DNA of 47,425 nucleotides from Chthoniobacteraceae bacterium. Its GTDB lineage: Bacteria > Verrucomicrobiota > Verrucomicrobiia > Chthoniobacterales > Chthoniobacteraceae. The notes beneath the pieces were generated by a model, which ran no database searches, was not told the DNA's origin, and saw only the letters and a program-made list of their open reading frames with translations. The DNA is taken from positions 1 through 47,425 of the forward strand of contig CANFTB010000038.1 in the NCBI GenBank assembly GCA_947449735.1, written 5' to 3'. The position numbers were made by a program, and so were the translations under genes. Shown here piece after piece: positions 26,745 through 37,627 of this stretch; the first letter of the stretch is position 1; each line of letters begins with the position of its first letter.

Positions 26745-28634
26745 ATGCTAACCCATTCTATGATTCCTGAGACTGAGATTCAGATGGCCGTCGAGGCCGG
26801 TAAAATTTCCGAGGCCACAGCTACCCTACTCGCAAACCTCGGCGAGGGCACGTGCATCGTTCACAAAAGCTGGGGCTTTGGCAGGATTGCCAAGCACGAT
26901 TTCCTGCTGAACCAGGTGGTCATCGACTTCACAACCAAACCCGGCCACGGAATGCAGTTCCAGTACGCTGTGGAATCACTGAAGGTCCTTGCCCCCGATC
27001 ATGTTTTGGCACGCATCGCCGGGAACCCGGCCGCGGTTCGAGCCGAGGCCCAGGCCGATTCCGTGAAGTTCGCCGGTTCCGTCCTTTCAGACTACGGCAA
27101 CCGACTTTCGCAGGACGAATTCACCAAGATTCTCGTTCCCGCAGTGTTCAAAGAGGCGGATTTCAAGAAGTGGTGGGACGAGACCAAGAAGCAGTTGAAG
27201 AAAAACGGCCATTTCTCGCTGCCCACAAAGAAGACCGAGCCGATGGTCTTCCGCTCGGAAGCGGTCTCCCGGGCCGACCAGCACCTCCTCGCCTTCCAGC
27301 AGGCGAGGCAAGTGAAAGACCAGATCGCGGCAGTAGACAAGATCCTGCGCGACATCGAGGAATTTTCGAATCCCGCGGCGCAGATCCAACCAATCATCCA
27401 TGAGATGGAGGAGTCCGCGAGGCGCAACCTGAAGCTTCGCACAGCCGAATGTCTGACGTTGATCGCTGTGCGCGATGAACTTGTGGAGCGTTGCAAGGAT
27501 CTGCAGGCGGGAGCGGAAGCCCTCACACTCCCCGCGATCCTTCTGGAGGAACAGCGCAATCTGACGACGCTTCTTGAGGAGATTCCCGCGGCCAAGGTCA
27601 AGCGGGCGCTTTCCTCGCTCCAGGATGCCTTCGGGGAGGACTGGTCCAACCGAGCCCTGACGCTGGTCGCCAGGGGAAGCACGCGTCTTGTGACGGAAGC
27701 AGCGCGCCTTCTTCAGGAACGCGGGCGCACCCCGGAGCTTTTTGCGGCGCTGGACCGCTCCATTCGAAACCATTCCATTTCCTCGGCAGCGCTGACCTGG
27801 CTCTGCGACAAGCGCGAGCGCAGCCGCGATAAGAGCGAGTTCCGCTCCCTGCTGCATCCCCGCGTAATGAGCGCTATGCTGTCAGCACTCGAGCGCGACC
27901 AGTTCAACGAGAACCGCGATAGGAAGCTGCACGACCTGCTGATCAACGACAAAGAACTGCTGCCCGATCTCATCGTGGACAAGGAGATCGAGGAGGTGCG
28001 GGAGGCGATGCGCAAGTTGCTACTGACCCCAGTTTTCGAAGACCTCAACAAGCGCTCTCTGCTCATGAGCTTTGTGCGCGCCTACCCCGAGCTCGTCGCT
28101 CTGATTTCAGGCGACCGCTCCGAGTCAGGATCCTCGGAGAAGGAAGAGAAGGCCGAGGGCCTGGTCGTTTCGTGGGAGAGCCTTCAAAAGAAACAGGCGG
28201 AATACGAGGACCTCGTGAACAAGAAGATTCCGGAAAACTCTCGCGACATCCAGGAAGCCGCAAGCCATGGCGACTTGAAGGAAAACGCCGAGTTCAAGGC
28301 GGCGAAGGAGATGCAGCGGATGCTGGGCCGCCGCCGCGCGGATTTGGAGCACGACATCCGTGTGGCGCGTGGAACCGACTTTGCAAACCCCGACACGGCT
28401 CAGGTTTCCATCGGCACCTCTGTGACGATCCGCGACGACGCGACGCAAAAGGACGAGGCATACCACATTCTGGGAGCGTGGGACACGGAGCTGGAAAAGA
28501 ACATCATTTCCTACAAGGCCGCGCTTGCGCAGTCCCTGATAGGCCACCACAAGGGTGAAAAGGTAAACCTTTCCACTGAGTCGGGAGACCGCCTTGTAGA
28601 GATCATTTCGATCGGAGCGTGGTTAAAAAACTGA
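26745..28634 (+). CDS. greA: GreA-type transcript cleavage factor with long N-terminal extension
   Basis: The last about 160 residues are a complete GreA. The coiled-coil hairpin carries the acidic tip motif HGDLKENAEFKAAKE near residue 510. That tip enters the RNA polymerase secondary channel to stimulate cleavage of backtracked transcripts. The FKBP-like domain follows (VSIGTSVTIRD...YHILG...ISYKAALAQSLIGHHKGE). In front are about 460 extra residues. They contain a conserved early segment (GEGTCIVHKSWGFGRI, a CarD/KOW-like small barrel by appearance) and then a long all-helical region. Chlamydial GreA has a similar long extension, so this is a PVC-type architecture rather than a random fusion. 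Start ATG at 26745 or the in-frame ATG at 26760. Enolase follows on the same strand. Confidence 0.88.
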   Translation: MLTHSMIPETEIQMAVEAGKISEATATLLANLGEGTCIVHKSWGFGRIAKHDFLLNQVVIDFTTKPGHGMQFQYAVESLKVLAPDHVLARIAGNPAAVRAEAQADSVKFAGSVLSDYGNRLSQDEFTKILVPAVFKEADFKKWWDETKKQLKKNGHFSLPTKKTEPMVFRSEAVSRADQHLLAFQQARQVKDQIAAVDKILRDIEEFSNPAAQIQPIIHEMEESARRNLKLRTAECLTLIAVRDELVERCKDLQAGAEALTLPAILLEEQRNLTTLLEEIPAAKVKRALSSLQDAFGEDWSNRALTLVARGSTRLVTEAARLLQERGRTPELFAALDRSIRNHSISSAALTWLCDKRERSRDKSEFRSLLHPRVMSAMLSALERDQFNENRDRKLHDLLINDKELLPDLIVDKEIEEVREAMRKLLLTPVFEDLNKRSLLMSFVRAYPELVALISGDRSESGSSEKEEKAEGLVVSWESLQKKQAEYEDLVNKKIPENSRDIQEAASHGDLKENAEFKAAKEMQRMLGRRRADLEHDIRVARGTDFANPDTAQVSIGTSVTIRDDATQKDEAYHILGAWDTELEKNIISYKAALAQSLIGHHKGEKVNLSTESGDRLVEIISIGAWLKN

Positions 28635-28640
28635 TTTTGA

Positions 28641-29999
<1,359 letters not shown>

Positions 30000-30016
30000 T
30001 AACGCTGCCTGATTTT

Positions 30017-30349
30017 GTGAGCGACCGCTTTTTCGACAACCAAATCAACGCTGCCCGTCCGGTCTGGGTTTCCCTGAACCGGGCGCTGGCTTCGTCAATT
30101 GTTCTCCTCGTCGTTGGCACGCTTGCAGTCCGTTACCTTCCAGAGACTTCCAAGAAGAACGACATTCAGGCCGAGATCCAGGCGCTCGAGGCAAAGGTTG
30201 CTGAAAAAAGGTCCCTGGTGACGAGACACGAGCGTGAAGAGCGGCTCCTGCGCACGAATCCGGAGTATCTGAGCCTTGTGGCGAGGGAACGGCTGGACCT
30301 CATGCAGGAAGGCGAGACAATCATCCGTTTCGATTCGTTGAAGCGTTGA
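30017..30349 (+). CDS. ftsB: FtsB/DivIC-like septum formation initiator
   Basis: This small bitopic membrane protein of 110 residues has a short cytoplasmic N-terminus and one membrane span at about residues 22-41 (LNRALASSIVLLVVGTLAV). A periplasmic coiled coil follows (IQAEIQALEAKVAEKRSLVTR), then the NPEYLSLVARERLDLMQEGE element typical of FtsB/DivIC. In other bacteria it bridges FtsL and FtsQ in the divisome and helps activate septal wall synthesis. It starts with GTG, 17 bp after eno, the usual place for ftsB. The last residues (SLKR) and the stop codon lie inside an 8-bp tandem repeat. Confidence is good for the family, lower for choosing FtsB over another DivIC-type protein. Confidence 0.83.
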   Translation: MSDRFFDNQINAARPVWVSLNRALASSIVLLVVGTLAVRYLPETSKKNDIQAEIQALEAKVAEKRSLVTRHEREERLLRTNPEYLSLVARERLDLMQEGETIIRFDSLKR

Positions 30350-30367
30350 AGCGTTGAAGCGTTGAAG
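30336..30367. repeat. 8-bp tandem repeat across the ftsB stop codon
   Basis: Four perfect copies of CGTTGAAG. The ftsB stop (TGA, 30347-30349) is formed inside the second copy. Because every array of two or more copies gives the same TGA in the same frame, copy-number change would alter only the 3' untranslated spacer before prfB, not the protein. Confidence 0.95.
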
Positions 30368-30494
30368 TCTTCCTGCGGTTCCGGTTGCACTACCCCGGAG
30401 ACCGGAATCGTGAGTGTGCGCCTGCTCCCGGGGAGCGCGTAGCCATTGATCCACGCCAGGTCCGTTGTCTGATATAACCTCTTCTTTAAAAACA

Positions 30495-31632
30495 ATGTCC
30501 CTCGAACTCTCTTCTCTGGACCTCGGCAGTCTCGCCAACCGCGTTGACGAACTGCGGAGGTATCTTTGACCTGCCTAAGCTGCAGAACCGCCTGACGGAG
30601 GTCGAGGAGGCCATGAGCGCTCCTGATTTCTGGAACAATAAGGATCGAGCCCAGCAATTGGTCGAGGAAGTTTCCCTACTCCGCAACAAGATCAACCCGA
30701 TGCTGTCGCTACAAAGACAGTCGGCGGATCTCGCGGTGCTCGTCGAGCTTGCGACTCTGGAGGAAGACCAGAACCAGGCGGCTCTCGAGGTGGATGCAGA
30801 GCTGAAGACTTTTACGAAGGCTCTTGAGGAATTCGAACTCAAGATGCTGCTTTCCGGACCGAACGACCGCAACGCAGCGTTTCTTTCAGTCCAGTCGGGT
30901 GCAGGGGGAACCGAGGCCTGCGACTGGGCGGACATGCTTTTGCGTATGTACCAGAGATGGTGCGAGCGAAACGGCTATCAAACCTCCATCATCGACATCC
31001 AGGCTGGGGACGAAGTCGGGATCAAGTCGGCAACGATCCGTGTCACAGGTGAATACGCGTTTGGATACCTGGCGACCGAGCGGGGCGTGCACCGTCTGGT
31101 TCGGATCTCCCCCTTTGATTCAAACAAGCGCAGGCACACCTCTTTTGCGGGTGTGGACGTTGTTCCCGAACTGCCGGAAAGCGCGCCAATTGAGATCAAC
31201 GAGGTGGACATCGAAGTGGACACGTACCGCGCTGGCGGCAAGGGCGGCCAGAACGTGAACAAGGTGGAGACCGCGGTTCGGATCCGGCACAAGCCGTCCG
31301 GCATCATCGCGGCCTGCCAGAGCGAGCGTTCGCAGATGCAGAACAAACACCTCGCCATGAGAATGTTGTCTGCAAAGCTCCACCAGCTTGAAGCCGACAA
31401 GCGCAGCGCCGAGATCGAGCGCCAGTACGGAGAGAAAGCGGAGGTCGCCTTTGGCTCCCAGATCCGCTCGTACGTCTTTCAGCCCTACCAGATGGTGAAG
31501 GACCTGCGCACCGGGGTGCAAACAAGCGACATCCAGGGCGTGATGGACGGAGACATCAGCGCCTTCATCGAGGGGAAACTCCGTGGACTCACAGCCAAGC
31601 GCGGCGGAGCTCAGGACGACGACCTGGACTAA
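30495..31632 (+). CDS. prfB: Peptide chain release factor 2, with programmed +1 frameshift
   Basis: RF2 recognises UGA and UAA stop codons and triggers peptide release. The gene is in two frames. Codons 1-24 run from the ATG at 30495 to CTT (30564-30566) and then meet an in-frame TGA at 30567-30569. A +1 slip on CTT continues at GAC (30568) to the end at 31632, giving 378 residues. The CGGAGG just upstream of TATCTTTGAC is the internal Shine-Dalgarno-like stimulator. With this start, the anticodon-like SPF falls at residues 205-207 and GGQ at 250-252, exactly the E. coli RF2 numbers. That is strong support for the joined reading. The second frame alone opens at 30544, which is not the real start. 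Low RF2 raises frameshifting and so autoregulates its level, as known for the family. Confidence 0.97.
30555..30570 (+). promoter_or_regulatory. prfB programmed frameshift signal
   Basis: CGG AGG TAT CTT TGA C: an SD-like GGAGG three bases before the slippery CTT, then an in-frame UGA followed by C, the weakest termination context. This closely matches the known AGGGGGTATCTTTGAC element of E. coli prfB. It is the site of RF2 autoregulation. Confidence 0.95.
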
Positions 31633-31685
31633 CTGTCCCGCCCCGGTCCCGTTTGCCGCCGCCGCAGACGCTCAACAGATTCACT

Positions 31686-31711
31686 GGAGCGGCGCGCTCC
31701 TGCAGCAGGAG
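31686..31711 (+). other. Two mutually exclusive hairpins downstream of prfB
   Basis: GGAGCG-GCG-CGCTCC (31686-31700) overlaps CTCCTGC-A-GCAGGAG (31697-31711), sharing the CTCC arm, so only one can form at a time. There is no T tract. It could be a weak terminator for prfB or leader structure of the next gene. Confidence 0.35.
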
Positions 31712-31773
31712 TTATGCGTTCTGCGCTGTTTTCCATGGTTACAAGCTCGCCGGTTTACACATAGTATGGGCGC

Positions 31774-32805
31774 ATGCATTCATTCCGCCCCCTCTGGATT
31801 GTCGCAGCCTCTAGCTGCATAGTGATGTCGGCCCACGCGGCATCAGGCCCCACTTCCGAATTTACCTCAACCGACACTAAAAAGTACAAACTGGTGAACC
31901 GCGGGGAGAGCTCCGGGAGCGCCTTGTGCCCGGGATTCGGGGGCTACCAGATCATTTTCCAGATTGGGGACGAGCGTTCCTGGATCGACTTGAAGTACAA
32001 CGGCCAGATCGTGTTGCTCGGCGGCGACACCTTTGAACAGTGCAAGGGGCAGAGGCCCTCGAAAGCCAATTCGGTTGTCCAGTGGAGGGGCTTCCGCAAA
32101 GGCAACCAGTTTACCCCGTACGCACTTATTTTCCGAATGAACTCGGAAAACCCCAACCGCTCCCAGAAGCCGTTCGACACGCTGGTGGTGGTTAAACTGG
32201 ACGGCCCGAACTCAAAGGTCGTGGGCCATGCCGCAGGGAACACGGAGGCAGAACTCCTCGCCGACAGGCTGTGCATGTCAGCTGCGCCGGCAGCCGCCGA
32301 TCCAAAGACCGCGGTTCCCCAGGCTCGCCTGGCGGCCGAGGAAAAGCCGGCGACGAGAGGCTCGATGACGGTGGACAAGACAGACGACGGAACCATCATC
32401 ACCTTCCCCAACGGACAAAAGTTTACCCTGCCCTTCGGCAAAGGGCTCCTTGGCCCCTCCGAGCGCCCGACGGAAGCGAAGCCATTCCAGCTCGAGGACG
32501 GCTGGCTTGTGGCGTTGAATGAGCAACCCGTTACGAAAACCAGCATCGTGCACCTCTACCTGAAAGGGCAGAATGGCAAATGGACTGAGCTCCCAAACAT
32601 CCAGCAGCGCATTCTAAAAATTGCTTCTACGGGACAATGGCGCATGAACACGGAATTTGTTCGCGTGGAGAATCTTCAGACCGACTCACCAGGCCGCGCA
32701 CTGATGCACGTGGAAACCTTCAAAGCCGGAAGCAGCGAGCCCATCACGCTCCCAGTCGCGGTATCCAAAACAGGCAATCTGACATACGGCGGCCGCGGCG
32801 AGTAA
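31774..32805 (+). CDS. Secreted protein of unknown function
   Basis: I do not recognise a family. The 343-residue product begins with a likely signal peptide (FRPLWIVAASSCIVMSAHAAS). A first half follows (about 25-165) rich in beta-strand patterns, with two close Cys pairs (ALCPGF, EQCKGQ) and a third Cys at RLCMSA. A low-complexity Ala/Pro/Lys linker lies at about 168-195. The second half (about 200-343) contains FPNGQKFTLPFGKG and ends in GGRGE with no anchor or sorting motif. It is probably periplasmic or outer-membrane associated. The ATG at 31774 precedes the signal peptide directly. It has no operon partner, since prfB ends 141 bp upstream and purL is convergent. Confidence 0.75.
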   Translation: MHSFRPLWIVAASSCIVMSAHAASGPTSEFTSTDTKKYKLVNRGESSGSALCPGFGGYQIIFQIGDERSWIDLKYNGQIVLLGGDTFEQCKGQRPSKANSVVQWRGFRKGNQFTPYALIFRMNSENPNRSQKPFDTLVVVKLDGPNSKVVGHAAGNTEAELLADRLCMSAAPAAADPKTAVPQARLAAEEKPATRGSMTVDKTDDGTIITFPNGQKFTLPFGKGLLGPSERPTEAKPFQLEDGWLVALNEQPVTKTSIVHLYLKGQNGKWTELPNIQQRILKIASTGQWRMNTEFVRVENLQTDSPGRALMHVETFKAGSSEPITLPVAVSKTGNLTYGGRGE

Positions 32806-32881
32806 CCGCGCCACACCGGGGCCGCTGACGGCTCAAAAACTTCTCACAGCGTCCTCGCGGCCCTTCCTCAAGCCGCGCGGG

Positions 32882-35800
32882 CTAGCCAACCCAGGTGCGC
32901 GCGTTGCGGAAGAAGCGCATCCACGGCGAGTCCTCCGGCCAGTCCGCGGGAGCCCAGCTGAGCTGGGCCGTCCTGAACACGCGTTCGGGGTGTGGCATGA
33001 GAATAGTCGCACGTCCGTCGACGGAGGTGAAGGAAGTCATGCCCTCGGGTGAACCGTTGGGGTTGAGGGGGTACCGTTCGGTGGGTTTGTGGTGATTGTC
33101 CACGTAGCGGGCGGAAACCAGGCCGGACGCCGAGGCGGACTGGCGGGCGGATTCGCTCGCGAACTCCGTGAATCCCTCGCCGTGGGCCACGGCGACAGGC
33201 AGCACAGAGCCGGCCATTCCTTTGAACAGGATGCTGGGGCTTTCCTCGATTTTGAGGGAGACAAACCTGGCTTCGAAGCGTTCCGACTGATTCTGAACAA
33301 ACCTCGGCCAGTGTCCGGCTCCTGGAATGAGATCCCTGAGGTTACTCATCATCTGGCAGCCGTTGCAGACCCCAAGGGCAAAGGTGTCCTTCCTAGCAAA
33401 GAACGCCTCGAACTCGGCCCTGGCCTTTGCGTTGAAGAGGATGCTTTTGGCCCAGCCCTCCCCAGCCCCGAGCACGTCCCCGTAACTGAACCCCCCGCAG
33501 GCGACGAGCCCCCGGAACTCCTCCAAGCGGATGCGTCCGGAGAGGATGTCGCTCATGTGCACGTCCACCGCCCGGAATCCTGCGCGTGTGAAGGCCGCGG
33601 CCATTTCGACCTGCCCGTTCACTCCCTGCTCGCGGAGCACGGCAAGGGGCGCGCGGCCCTCAAGGTCCGCACCAAAACCAATGTCGAAGGTCACCTTGGG
33701 CGAGATGCCCGGATCCTCCGGATCGAGCCGGTACTCCATCTCCTGATCTGCGCACGCGGGATTGTCGCGCAACGCGGCGATGCGGTGGGTGACGTCAGAC
33801 CACACCCTGCGCAGCTCATGGAGAGGTTCGTCAAAAACACACGTGTCGCCGACATGAATGGACACCAGGCCGTTGCGCCCGGACGGCTGCCCGACAGACG
33901 ATGCGGCCTCCAGCAGGTTGTGCTTCTCCAGAACGGAAAGCACCCGTTGCACATCGGACTCCCGGACTTGCAGCAACGCACCGAGTTCCTCAGAAAAGAG
34001 CGAAGCAAACTCATCAACCCCCTCCGGCAGGCTGAGCTCCAAGCCCACGCGAGAGGCAAAAGCCATTTCGACAGCCGCGGCAAAAAGCCCTCCGTCAGAG
34101 CGGTCGTGATAGGCCAGAATCAAACCCTCCGAGGACAGCTCCTGGATGGCGTTCCAAAAGCCCTTGAGATCGGCGGGATGATCGACGTCAGGCGCGTCCA
34201 CCCCTGTCTGGCAGAGCACCTGCGCAAGAATGGAGCCACCAAGCCGGTTCTGCCCCCGCCCCAGGTCGACTAGCAACAGAACGGTCGAGGGCTCCTCGGA
34301 AAGCAGGGGAGTCAGCGTGCGCCGCACATCCTCGCAGGGAGCAAAGGCGGAAACGATCAGCGAAACGGGCGCACTCAGACGCCTCGGTGCGCCGTCCTGC
34401 TCCCAGACGGTACTCATGCTCATCGAATCCTTGCCCACGGGAATGTTGATTCCCAGCGCGGGGCACAGTTCCATGCCCACGGCGCGTACGGCGGCGTACA
34501 AATCGGCGCCGTCGCCCTCAAGAGAGGCCGCCGCCATCCAGTTTGCGGACAGACTGACGCTCCCGAGGTCGCCGATGCGCGCCGCCGCAAGGTTCGTAAG
34601 CGCCTCGCCCACTGCCAGACGGGCGGAGGCTGCCGCGCTGTTCACAGCGACCGGAGTGCGTTCGCCCATCGACATCGCCTCACCGGTGAACACGTCAAAC
34701 GCCGTTGCCGTCACGGCACAGTCCGCGACTGGAACCTGCCACGGACCAACCATCTGGTCCCGCGCCACTAGACCCGTGATTGTGCGGTCGCCAATGGTGA
34801 TCAGGAATCCCTTGTCGGCCACGGCGGGATGCCCCAGCACCCGGAGTGCGGCCTCTGGCAGGGAGATTCCGTCCAGGGTTAAAGGCTTCAAGCCCCGAAC
34901 CTTGGCGTGCGCCTTGCGGTGCATGCGCGGAGGCTTCCCGAGCAACGTTTCGAGAGGCAGGTCGATCGGGGTGTTTTTGAAGTGTCCGTCTTCGAGCACC
35001 AAGTGGCGCTCCTCTGTCGCCTCTCCAACGACAGCGAACGGGCAGCGCTCGCGGTCGCAGAGCTGGGCGAAACGTTCCACGCTCGAGGCCGATACGGCAA
35101 GCACGTAGCGCTCCTGCGACTCGTTGCACCAAATCTCCACTGGACTCATTCCCGGCTCGGCGTTGGGAACCTTTCTCAGCTCGAAGCGCCCTCCCCTGCC
35201 CGCGTCGTTCACCAACTCCGGCAGCGCGTTGGAAATTCCGCCGGCGCCGACGTCATGGATAAACAGGATCGGGTTGTCCTCGCCCATGGCCCAGCAGCGG
35301 TCGATGACCTCCTGGCAGCGCCGCTCCATCTCGGCGTTGTCGCGCTGGACGCTTGCAAAATCGAGGTCGGCGTTGCCCGTGCCGCTCGCAACAGAACTGG
35401 CGGCGCCACCACCCAGACCGATGAGCATGGCGGGTCCGCCCAGCACGATCAGTGCGTCTCCCGGGGACACCACGCCCTTCGCAACGTGTTCCGCCCGGAT
35501 GTTGCCAAGACCACCGGCGAGCATGATAGGCTTGTGGTACCCACGCAGTTCCGTACCCTCCGCAGCAGGCACTTCCGCCTCGTAGGTGCGGAAATATCCG
35601 GCGAGCGCCGGCCGTCCAAATTCATTATTGAAAGCGGCGGCCCCGAGCGGCCCTTCCTTCATGATTTCCAATGCAGAGACGATACGGTCCGGCTTTCCGT
35701 TGTCCTTTTCCCAAGGCTGCACCGCCCCCGGGAGGCGCAAATTGGAAACCGAAAAACCCGTCAGCCCCGCTTTCGGTTTGGATCCGCGCCCGGTCGCTCC

Positions 35801-36760
35801 CTCGTCGCGAATCTCCCCGCCCGATCCGGTCGCGGCCCCGGGATAGGGCGAAATGGCAGTGGGATGGTTGTGTGTTTCAACTTTGCACAACACGTGCACC
35901 CACTCCTCGTGGGAGGCGTACTCGCCGGTAACCGGGTCTGCGTAAAAGCGTCCCCCGCGCGAGCCGGTGAACACCGCTGCGTTGTCCTTGTAGGCGGACA
36001 GCACGCCTCCCTTGTGGAGGTTGTGAGTGTTGCGGATCATCTGGAAGAGCGAGAGGTCCTGCTGCTCGCCGTCGATCTCCCAGGTCGCGTTGAAGATTTT
36101 GTGCCTGCAGTGCTCCGAGTTGGCCTGTGCAAACATCATCAGCTCAATATCGTGCGGATCACGCCCCAGTGCTTGAAAGCTCTTCAGGAGATAGTCGATC
36201 TCATCCTCCGCCAAGGCAAGGCCCAGCTCGACGTTTGCCGCCTCAAGGGCGGCCCGGCCGGCTTGAAGAAGGGGAACCGCCCGCAGCGGTCTCGGGGACT
36301 CACGGACGAACAGGTCCTTCAGGGATTCCAGATCCGAAAAAACCGCCTGGGTCATCCGGTCGTGCAGGTGGGCCTGCAAAACTCTCGAATGCTCTTCGTT
36401 AAGAACCGCCTCCCCGCAGTCCACGGAAAACTCCACCACCCGTTCGATGCGCTCCACAGAATCGAGCCCGCAGATGTGGGCGATGTCCGTGGCCTTCGAG
36501 GACCAGGGAGAAATCGTCCCCGGCCTCGGAGCAACCACAAACGTTGTGCCGGAAACCGGATTGGAGGAACGCGTTGGACCGTATGAAAGAAGCCTCTCCA
36601 GCACAGAACTCGCGCCGGGAGTCAGCGTTTCGCGCACGGCGACCAGATGCTCGAACGTGGCTCCCAGCTTCCTGACAGGCAGGCCCGCCGTCACCAAGGA
36701 CTGCCTGAGTGAATCGAGACGGGAGTCGGAGAGAGCTTGGGAGCCGCGGAGAATCAACAT
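32882..36760 (-). CDS. purL: Phosphoribosylformylglycinamidine synthase, large single-chain type
   Basis: PurL converts FGAR, glutamine and ATP to FGAM in purine synthesis. At 1292 residues this is the gamma-proteobacterial/eukaryotic single-chain form (E. coli 1295), not the split PurS/PurL/PurQ. The N-terminal PurS-like part is followed by the linker and FGAM synthetase domains ([67 protein letters not shown]). At the C-terminus is a class I glutamine amidotransferase with the nucleophile Cys in GVCNGCQMM and the His/Glu in MPHPERVFR. The ATG at 36760 ([10 protein letters not shown]) matches the normal start; the open frame extends to 36910 with unrelated residues. It stands alone and is convergent with the secreted unknown to its left. 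Confidence 0.97.
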   Translation of the reverse strand: MLILRGSQALSDSRLDSLRQSLVTAGLPVRKLGATFEHLVAVRETLTPGASSVLERLLSYGPTRSSNPVSGTTFVVAPRPGTISPWSSKATDIAHICGLDSVERIERVVEFSVDCGEAVLNEEHSRVLQAHLHDRMTQAVFSDLESLKDLFVRESPRPLRAVPLLQAGRAALEAANVELGLALAEDEIDYLLKSFQALGRDPHDIELMMFAQANSEHCRHKIFNATWEIDGEQQDLSLFQMIRNTHNLHKGGVLSAYKDNAAVFTGSRGGRFYADPVTGEYASHEEWVHVLCKVETHNHPTAISPYPGAATGSGGEIRDEGATGRGSKPKAGLTGFSVSNLRLPGAVQPWEKDNGKPDRIVSALEIMKEGPLGAAAFNNEFGRPALAGYFRTYEAEVPAAEGTELRGYHKPIMLAGGLGNIRAEHVAKGVVSPGDALIVLGGPAMLIGLGGGAASSVASGTGNADLDFASVQRDNAEMERRCQEVIDRCWAMGEDNPILFIHDVGAGGISNALPELVNDAGRGGRFELRKVPNAEPGMSPVEIWCNESQERYVLAVSASSVERFAQLCDRERCPFAVVGEATEERHLVLEDGHFKNTPIDLPLETLLGKPPRMHRKAHAKVRGLKPLTLDGISLPEAALRVLGHPAVADKGFLITIGDRTITGLVARDQMVGPWQVPVADCAVTATAFDVFTGEAMSMGERTPVAVNSAAASARLAVGEALTNLAAARIGDLGSVSLSANWMAAASLEGDGADLYAAVRAVGMELCPALGINIPVGKDSMSMSTVWEQDGAPRRLSAPVSLIVSAFAPCEDVRRTLTPLLSEEPSTVLLLVDLGRGQNRLGGSILAQVLCQTGVDAPDVDHPADLKGFWNAIQELSSEGLILAYHDRSDGGLFAAAVEMAFASRVGLELSLPEGVDEFASLFSEELGALLQVRESDVQRVLSVLEKHNLLEAASSVGQPSGRNGLVSIHVGDTCVFDEPLHELRRVWSDVTHRIAALRDNPACADQEMEYRLDPEDPGISPKVTFDIGFGADLEGRAPLAVLREQGVNGQVEMAAAFTRAGFRAVDVHMSDILSGRIRLEEFRGLVACGGFSYGDVLGAGEGWAKSILFNAKARAEFEAFFARKDTFALGVCNGCQMMSNLRDLIPGAGHWPRFVQNQSERFEARFVSLKIEESPSILFKGMAGSVLPVAVAHGEGFTEFASESARQSASASGLVSARYVDNHHKPTERYPLNPNGSPEGMTSFTSVDGRATILMPHPERVFRTAQLSWAPADWPEDSPWMRFFRNARTWVG

Positions 36761-37015
36761 GACGGGAATTGAGGTGAAAGCCCGGAACGATAGATAACGA
36801 CGATGCTTTTGGCGAGGGCTCTGACAAGCCGCGAAAAAACTGGCGCCGCGATTGCGTTCACCGGGGAGGAAAACCATCGCCTTGCTCCCGCCCGGGTCTC
36901 TGGTGGACACCTGGTGTTAAGCGACTTCGAGTCTGCGCATTTTTCCGGATGAAACCCGACGCGTTATTCAGAGTAATCTTGCATCCGCCGACTAGAAACG
37001 GCAGCCTCCTCCCAG

Positions 37016-37597
37016 ATGCGATTGTCGGCCCTCATTCTAGCAAGCGCCCCCGTTCTGGCATTCTGCCTGATCGGAATGGATGCGAGAGCCGAGGTCAGGG
37101 GGCCGGAAACCGAGGGGGAAAAGCGCCTGGTGGAATGGGATCTCAAGAAGTCCTTCCAACTCAAGACAAGCACCTACGGCACCGGCTCAGCTACCGCTTT
37201 GAAAACAGTGTCCGTGACGCCCTTCGCGGCCCGTTCGTTTGTCACCAAAACGAACGCCGACGCGCGGTCGTTCTACACTCCGGAATTCCTCACGTCCGAA
37301 AGCCGGGCCGCCCAGAAGTCCTTCTCCTCCAGCGCTGCTTACGTTCCGACTACGAACGCCTTGAACAGGGCGTTCAACTCTGGGAAAGGAGAGTACGCGT
37401 CCGGTCCGTACACCTCCCCTGCCAATCCTGCTGCCCTTGAGAAGAGCTTGCGCGACGGGGAACGGTCTTACCTTGGCCCCGAGGCGGAGCGGGCAAAACG
37501 GGTTTACAAGCCCGAAGACGCCCCAAAGGGCGGAGTGACCACGGGACACGTCCTCACCGTGGACGACATCAGGAAAATCCTGAACAAGAGCAAGTAG
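37016..37597 (+). CDS. Secreted hypothetical protein
   Basis: This unrecognised 193-residue protein has a clear signal peptide (RLSALILASAPVLAFCLIGMDARAE). The mature part is rich in Ser, Thr, Ala and Lys and poor in hydrophobic residues. It reads like an extended or loosely folded protein (SARSF, FYTPEF, AYVPTTNALNRAFN, DGERSYLGPEAERAKRVYKPED). The C-terminal LTVDDIRKILNKSK is the most regular segment and may be a helix. There are no Cys residues after the leader. The ATG at 37016 starts the leader. A different frame (36949-37440) is open on the same strand but has no leader or family features. The gene is divergent from purL and convergent with rluD; similar small secreted proteins are probably lineage-restricted. 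Confidence 0.7.
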   Translation: MRLSALILASAPVLAFCLIGMDARAEVRGPETEGEKRLVEWDLKKSFQLKTSTYGTGSATALKTVSVTPFAARSFVTKTNADARSFYTPEFLTSESRAAQKSFSSSAAYVPTTNALNRAFNSGKGEYASGPYTSPANPAALEKSLRDGERSYLGPEAERAKRVYKPEDAPKGGVTTGHVLTVDDIRKILNKSK

Positions 37598-37627
37598 CCG
37601 AGAAGATACCGGGGTTTTTCCTATGCC

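Noticed and set aside
30544..30567. Independent start for prfB at 30544
   Set aside because: It would drop the conserved RF2 N-terminus; the frameshift reading from 30495 gives exact RF2 motif positions.
34907..36586. 559-codon open frame on the plus strand
   Set aside because: It lies wholly antisense to purL, whose motifs are complete. The translation resembles no family and is a GC-rich shadow frame.
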